This document shows positions 60,861 to 64,000 of a stretch of 64,000 nt of DNA, in pieces. How positions within the stretch are numbered: position 1 is the stretch's first letter; each line of letters begins with the position of its first letter. The translations under genes and the position numbers were made by a program. This DNA comes from JAGWBF01 sp965116325 (GTDB lineage: Bacteria; Chloroflexota; Dehalococcoidia; Lucifugimonadales; JAGWBF01), in NCBI GenBank assembly GCA_965116325.1, contig OZ220675.1:310001-374000 (forward strand), read 5' to 3'. The notes under the pieces were generated by a model. The model saw nothing but the letters and a program-made list of their open reading frames with translations, did no database searches and was not told the DNA's origin.

Positions 60861-61178
60861 ATGAGACCTGAGTTGCGGAAAGAGATGCTTCGACTATTGC
60901 AGGAGCTGTCTAATTCAGAAAGTAGCGGGGTATTGCCTCTAACTTTCGGCACCTCCGCTCTGACCCTGGAGGCCGTCCGGTTGCTGGAAGACATTGGCGC
61001 TGTGTCGAGAATGTCGGGAGGTATCTCCATCACCTCCCACGGCTATACCTATCTCCAGAAATCCAAATTCCGTCCCGCCCTCTGGATCAGGGACCACATG
61101 ATTCCCTTAGTCGTCTCACTGCTCTTGGCCATTGCAGCCGCGGTTGCAGCCAGCTTGACCCTGAGATTGCTGGGGTGA
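60861..61178 (+). CDS. Small protein with predicted winged-helix-like head and C-terminal membrane tail, 105 aa
   Basis: The N-terminal 70 residues (RPELRKEMLRLLQELSNSES, TLEAVRLLEDIGAVSRMSGG, ITSHGYTYLQK) have the helix-helix-wing look of a small DNA-binding or protein-binding domain. The last 25 residues (MIPLVVSLLLAIAAAVAASL) are a tail anchor. GGAGGG precedes the ATG at 60861 at short spacing, and an in-frame GTG at 60834 is possible. No family is recognised. Confidence 0.55.
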   Translation: MRPELRKEMLRLLQELSNSESSGVLPLTFGTSALTLEAVRLLEDIGAVSRMSGGISITSHGYTYLQKSKFRPALWIRDHMIPLVVSLLLAIAAAVAASLTLRLLG

Positions 61179-61263
61179 ACTGACGAACCTCGTTTCTCAC
61201 TGACAACGAAGAGAGGGTTCAGCAATTCCTCGCCATGATTCATGGCGAAGATATGGAGCAACA

Positions 61264-61608
61264 ATGACAACAAACGGCTCGGGAAAGTTAAATATGGGCG
61301 GAGTCTCAGCCATAAAGGAAATTGCCAATATCCCTCCAGATCAACGAACACCCAATCAGGTCAAGTACCTATCTGCCTGTCTGACGGCACTAGCCCACCA
61401 GCCAGTCCGTTGGTATTCATATCAGGATTGGGGGCAGGGAGGACCTGTCGAGTTTCTTGCAAGAAGGGGAATCCAATTTACCCCTGTGCCGGACGTCCAA
61501 CCCGTAGCGCGATCCTGGTATGAAGGGTGCGAATGCAAAAAGCCTCACTGGCGAGAAATGAAGCCTTGCCCGCAATGTCAAGGGGTGGGATTCATTCCAT
61601 ACGTCTGA
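61264..61608 (+). CDS. Small Cys-rich protein of unknown function, 114 aa
   Basis: A lysine/glycine-rich start, a TPNQVKYLSACLTALAHQ helix and a C-terminal cysteine cluster, CECKKPHW...KPCPQCQGVGFIP, whose CxxCxGxG part resembles half of a DnaJ zinc knuckle. It probably binds zinc. A GGAGC lies ten bases before the ATG. It is 85 bases after the membrane-tail protein and could share a transcript. Confidence 0.55.
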   Translation: MTTNGSGKLNMGGVSAIKEIANIPPDQRTPNQVKYLSACLTALAHQPVRWYSYQDWGQGGPVEFLARRGIQFTPVPDVQPVARSWYEGCECKKPHWREMKPCPQCQGVGFIPYV

Positions 61609-61714
61609 CGGAAGGCGCGGAAGATATCCGAGTACTCCCCGCCTCCGTTAGCGAATAGTTCCGTCCGCCTTCAGCCCGCAGATTATTGACTGGTCCATAG
61701 TTCCCAGGTCGTCA

Positions 61715-62929
61715 TCACTGCGCTGGGGAAGGCGGGCTGAGCTGCTCCATCAGGTCGTCGTTCCACTCCCCTTCGGCCTCCAGTATCGCCTTGGCATCGA
61801 AGACAAATGCCTCGATGAGGTTGTGGGACAGGTACACATAGGTCCCCGGCTGTCGAATGGTATGGATAGATGCTCCGGCCGAACCTGCCGCTATATCCCA
61901 CGTCTCAAGGTCCACCCTGGGTGGATTATTGAACCCGCCCCGCTCCCACACGTAGTCACCATGACCGCCGATCAGGTGCGGGTAGGACTGCCGGTTGGCC
62001 TGGGAGTGGACTATCAGCACGTTCTCTCCGACGTTGGCCCGCAGCGCGCCGTCGCCCTGGAGGGCGCCTGTCGTGCCGTTGAAGACGATGTGAGTGGGGA
62101 TCAGGCCTTGCATCACGCTAACATCATCGGCTAGCGACGTTACGGGCGAGTCGTAGCGTTTGAAGTTGCCGTCCTCATCCTGGGGAATGTAGTAGTCTTG
62201 CTCTCCAATGTAGTAGGCCCGGTCGTACCGCAGCGGATTGCCCACCTGGTCCTTAAGGCCTCCCTTGGGCAGCACCATGATGGCGCCGTTCATGCCGTGG
62301 ACCACGTGCCAGGGAACCATCGTTCCGCCGGGGGCACAGTGATAGACGAACGCGCCCGCTTTGACCGCCCGGAACCGCAGCACTACTTCCTCTCCTGGGG
62401 ACACGGTGGTCAGCCCACCTCCTCCCAGGGCGCCCACGGCCGCGTGGAAGTCGATGTTGTGGGGCAGCTCGTTCGTGGACGGGTTGACCATGGTCAGTTC
62501 CACATAGTCCCCCTCGTGGACGACTATGATGGGTCCAGGAACCGATCCTTCGAAAGTGAAAGCCCAGACAAAGACGCCCGGGGCGATCTCAATCTCCTTC
62601 TCCTCGATGACCATCTCCACCTGCACCACCCGGGGTTCGCTGGGACTCACCTGCTCGTGTTGGGGCAGGCCCGGGGGCGGGACCAGCTCCTGGGTGACCC
62701 TCTGGAGGCCGGCGATGTTCTCCGGCTGCCACACTGTTGGGGAGTCCACAACCGCTTCAACTACGGCGATCGGAGCTGGCAAGGTAGTGACCCTCTCCAG
62801 GTGAGCCACGCGGGTCTCCAATCGTTCCACCTTAGCAGCGTCACGCCCGCCCTCGCAGGCCACCATCGTTGCCAGGATCGTGAGTGCCAAAGAGATGATG
62901 AGCACCCTTCCTAACCGTGCTTTTGTCAC
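61715..62929 (-). CDS. nirK: Copper-containing nitrite reductase, lipoprotein form, 404 aa
   Basis: Two cupredoxin domains of the NirK type. The type-1 copper site appears as FVYHCAPGGTMVPWHVVHGM (Cys, His and Met ligands), and the type-2 site as ELPHNIDFHAAVGALGGGG plus the domain-2 histidine in the IGGHGDYVWERGGFNN region. It reduces nitrite to NO outside the cytoplasm. The N-terminus ends in a lipobox ATMVAC, so it is a membrane-anchored lipoprotein, and it carries a short coil-forming segment after it. GTG at 62929 follows GGGGG. No nor or nos genes are near. Confidence 0.93.
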   Translation of the reverse strand: MTKARLGRVLIISLALTILATMVACEGGRDAAKVERLETRVAHLERVTTLPAPIAVVEAVVDSPTVWQPENIAGLQRVTQELVPPPGLPQHEQVSPSEPRVVQVEMVIEEKEIEIAPGVFVWAFTFEGSVPGPIIVVHEGDYVELTMVNPSTNELPHNIDFHAAVGALGGGGLTTVSPGEEVVLRFRAVKAGAFVYHCAPGGTMVPWHVVHGMNGAIMVLPKGGLKDQVGNPLRYDRAYYIGEQDYYIPQDEDGNFKRYDSPVTSLADDVSVMQGLIPTHIVFNGTTGALQGDGALRANVGENVLIVHSQANRQSYPHLIGGHGDYVWERGGFNNPPRVDLETWDIAAGSAGASIHTIRQPGTYVYLSHNLIEAFVFDAKAILEAEGEWNDDLMEQLSPPSPAQ

Positions 62930-62988
62930 CGGAACCCCCTTTGTTTCTGTCCTCGGAAACCAAAGAATCATCCAACTAATGAGCAAAC

Positions 62989-63017
62989 ATTATAGCAACC
63001 CGCCCACCGGAGATGAA
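62989..63017 (-). promoter_or_regulatory. Putative nirK promoter
   Basis: A perfect TATAAT on the minus strand (62994-62989) has only a weak -35 partner (TTCATC, 3/6) at 17-base spacing. It is about 60 bases upstream of the nirK start. No FNR-type palindrome was seen. Confidence 0.4.
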
Positions 63018-63345
63018 GGATGGCATTTCGGGCAGAGCTTGAACCAGCAAAGTTCATGCCGTCCGCAGCGGGCACTTTTTTGTGGTACAGAGGAGGCGTT
63101 CCATGTCTGGAACTCTCCACTAGGCCATTGTGAGTCTGCCAACTTGTCCACCTCACCGGTAAGGACCTATCTGTACGGTGCCGCGGAATGCCGAATTCCT
63201 CCACGGAGGGAGAAATGGCTGCGTGTAAACACACGCCAGAGGAGATGATTACCAAGCAGCAGGTGGGGATCGACCATTTGGCGCCGATCTAAATCGGCAA
63301 CGGTTCAACCAAGGCGACCGAAGTATTTCGGTTCAGAGGAGGTGG
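62995..63345. other. 351-base spacer between nirK and tRNA-Asn with two small hairpins
   Basis: No coding frame is convincing. On the minus strand, downstream of the tRNA, a 6-bp stem (63317-63332, ACCGAA and TTCGGT) and another (63283-63298, GCCGAT and ATCGGC) could end tRNA transcription, but no T-run follows either. Confidence 0.4.
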
Positions 63346-63417
63346 CTCCCCGGGCAGGATTCGAACCTGCGACCTAGCGGTTAACAGCCGCCCGCTCTAC
63401 CGCTGAGCTACCGGGGA
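63346..63417 (-). tRNA. tRNA-Asn (anticodon GTT)
   Basis: A 72-base cloverleaf: a perfect 7-bp acceptor stem (TCCCCGG with CCGGGGA), the D-stem GCTC/GAGC, anticodon stem-loop with CTGTTAA giving GTT, and T-arm GCAGG/CCTGC around TTCGAAT. CCA is not encoded. It reads asparagine codons and is the intact one of two copies in the window. Confidence 0.95.
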
Positions 63418-63467
63418 AAGAAGAGCCACGCCGGATGGCATGGCAACCCCTAGATTCTATCACCGCA
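63346..63467. repeat. Direct repeat unit A (tRNA-Asn plus upstream flank)
   Basis: These 122 bases match 63879-64000 with about eight differences (roughly 93 percent identity by eye). The unit covers the whole tRNA and about 50 bases on its 5' side, including the -10 box. The copies are 533 bases apart. Confidence 0.75.
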
Positions 63468-63482
63468 ACCCATCGCTCTCAA
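63454..63482 (-). promoter_or_regulatory. Putative tRNA-Asn promoter
   Basis: On the minus strand TTGAGA (63482-63477, 5/6) and TAGAAT (63459-63454, 5/6) are 17 bases apart, and the tRNA 5' end follows 36 bases after the -10 box. Confidence 0.55.
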
Positions 63483-63537
63483 TCATCCGGGGTGCCGACC
63501 TGCGGGGCGCTCTAGGCGCGCCCTGGCGTACAGCCTG

Positions 63538-63864
63538 TCAGGCCCTACCGTCGAAGACCAAGAGTATCTCGCTTATCTTGCCGCTCCTAAACTGAAAGAG
63601 TTGTGCGATGGTCAGTACCCTGTCGCTCTTCTCATAGCGATAGTAGATAGATACGCTGTCTTCGCCCTCCATGACGCTCAAGAGGCGATGGCTGCACCTC
63701 TCCGGCGGGTCTCTCTGCAAGCTGATCAGGTACTCTTCCCTCGACGTGAAGCTGTAGAAGGGGCCGCTGAATAGCAGGTCCTCCGCCAGAAGCGGCTTCA
63801 AGCCGTCAACATCAGCGGAGCAGAAGCACTTCAGGAACTCCAATGCGGTGTCGCGGTTGGACAT
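63538..63864 (-). CDS. NTF2-like (SnoaL-type) protein, 108 aa
   Basis: A cone-shaped alpha-beta barrel of the NTF2/SnoaL superfamily: ALEFLKCFCSADVDGLKPLL, then LLFSGPFYSFTSREEYLISL, then ISEILLVFDGR. Such proteins are isomerases, polyketide cyclases or binding domains; nothing fixes the role. The ATG is 14 bases downstream of the second tRNA-Asn copy on the same strand, so the tRNA promoter probably drives it and the tRNA sequence becomes its leader. A GGGGAG in the tRNA 3' end is the nearest ribosome-site candidate. Confidence 0.75.
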   Translation of the reverse strand: MSNRDTALEFLKCFCSADVDGLKPLLAEDLLFSGPFYSFTSREEYLISLQRDPPERCSHRLLSVMEGEDSVSIYYRYEKSDRVLTIAQLFQFRSGKISEILLVFDGRA

Positions 63865-63878
63865 GTGATGCAGCCTGA

Positions 63879-63950
63879 CTCCCCGGGCAGGATTCGAACC
63901 TGCGACCTAGCGGTTAACAGACGCCCGCTCTACCGCTGAGCTATCGGGGG
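63879..63950 (-). tRNA. Second tRNA-Asn copy (GTT), degenerate
   Basis: A copy of the tRNA at 63346 with three substitutions, each of which breaks a pair: position 1 T to C and position 7 G to A in the acceptor stem, and position 31 G to T in the anticodon stem. The anticodon is still GTT. Folding and maturation are probably poor, so it looks like a decaying duplicate. Its upstream promoter lies partly beyond the window. Confidence 0.75.
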
Positions 63951-64000
63951 AAAAAGAGCCACGCCGAATGGCATGGCCACCCTTAGATTCTATCACCCCA
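63879..64000. repeat. Direct repeat unit B (degenerate tRNA-Asn plus upstream flank)
   Basis: The second copy of the 122-base unit described at 63346-63467; it runs to the window edge and may continue. Three of its differences are in the tRNA and about five in the flank. Confidence 0.75.

Noticed and set aside
62968..63255. 95-codon frame in the nirK/tRNA spacer
   Set aside because: It has no ribosome site, no recognisable fold and atypical composition, and it overlaps the likely nirK promoter.
63346..63950. attL/attR pair of an integrated island at tRNA-Asn
   Set aside because: The repeat includes the entire tRNA and its 5' flank, whereas integrase sites repeat the 3' end. No integrase lies between the copies.
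1..64000. CRISPR array, rRNA operon or insertion sequence
   Set aside because: No regularly spaced repeats, rRNA-like stretches or transposase genes were found on reading the window.

Overview
The window looks like a chromosomal segment of an uncultivated Chloroflexi-type bacterium, most plausibly Dehalococcoidia or the SAR202 lineage. This is an inference from content, not from a marker gene. The DNA is GC-rich. It is packed with oxidative-catabolism paralogues: thiamine-diphosphate (ThDP) decarboxylases/synthases, short-chain dehydrogenases (SDRs), flavin-dependent luciferase-like oxidoreductases, amidohydrolases, VOC dioxygenases and alpha/beta hydrolases. Lipoproteins carry Thr/Pro-rich linkers after the lipobox. 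The central-carbon genes are an archaeal-type PEP carboxylase and formate-tetrahydrofolate ligase. Shine-Dalgarno sites are strong and often decide the start, and TTG/GTG starts are common.

Layout. 0.3-7.9 kb: an M16 peptidase, a DinB-fold protein, a GIY-YIG nuclease set among three hairpin repeats, then an operon of a ThDP enzyme plus an amidohydrolase. 7.9-9.5 kb: an AT-richer insertion with an HNH nuclease and a DGQHR/ParB-like protein in two frames, joined at a T TTT TTG slippery heptamer. 9.6-17.3 kb: a DM13 membrane protein, a 512-aa unknown, NudC, an operon of a luciferase-like flavoprotein, DUF3830 protein, SDR and esterase, and a lipoprotein. 17.6-30.3 kb: catabolic genes plus msrB and msrA, an L-aspartate dehydrogenase, an HpcH/HpaI aldolase and an acyl-CoA-dehydrogenase-fold flavoprotein. 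30.3-38.9 kb: a ThDP-rich stretch (five ORFs) interrupted by a membrane protein and a frameshifted lipoprotein-LRR gene. 39.1-45 kb: an ECF sigma factor overlapping a membrane-bound YfbK-type VWA protein, then PEP carboxylase and Fhs. 45.2-56.1 kb: a methyltransferase, a carboxymuconolactone-decarboxylase-like protein, an alpha/beta hydrolase, an FAD oxidoreductase, a YbaY lipoprotein, a CDF-like transporter, copper amine oxidase, amidase and a CrtC/AttH-fold lipoprotein. 56.3-64 kb: a zinc-ribbon gene with a long leader and a perfect terminator hairpin, a coiled-coil protein carrying a SipW-like signal-peptidase domain, a tandem universal stress protein, small unknown genes, a copper nitrite reductase, and two tRNA-Asn copies around an NTF2-like gene.

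How it works together. The enzymes suggest uptake and stepwise oxidation of varied organic acids, amines and amides: amine oxidase, amidase, amidohydrolases, hydroxy-acid oxidase, SDRs and ThDP decarboxylation. C1-folate and anaplerotic reactions are present, and nitrite reduction is a possible alternative electron sink. MsrA and MsrB would repair oxidised methionine. No CRISPR array, rRNA, insertion sequence or complete prophage was seen. The observations most worth follow-up are the HNH/DGQHR frameshift junction, the coiled-coil/SipW fusion, the GIY-YIG hairpin-repeat unit, the acidic-residue swap in one ThDP enzyme and the decaying tRNA-Asn duplicate.
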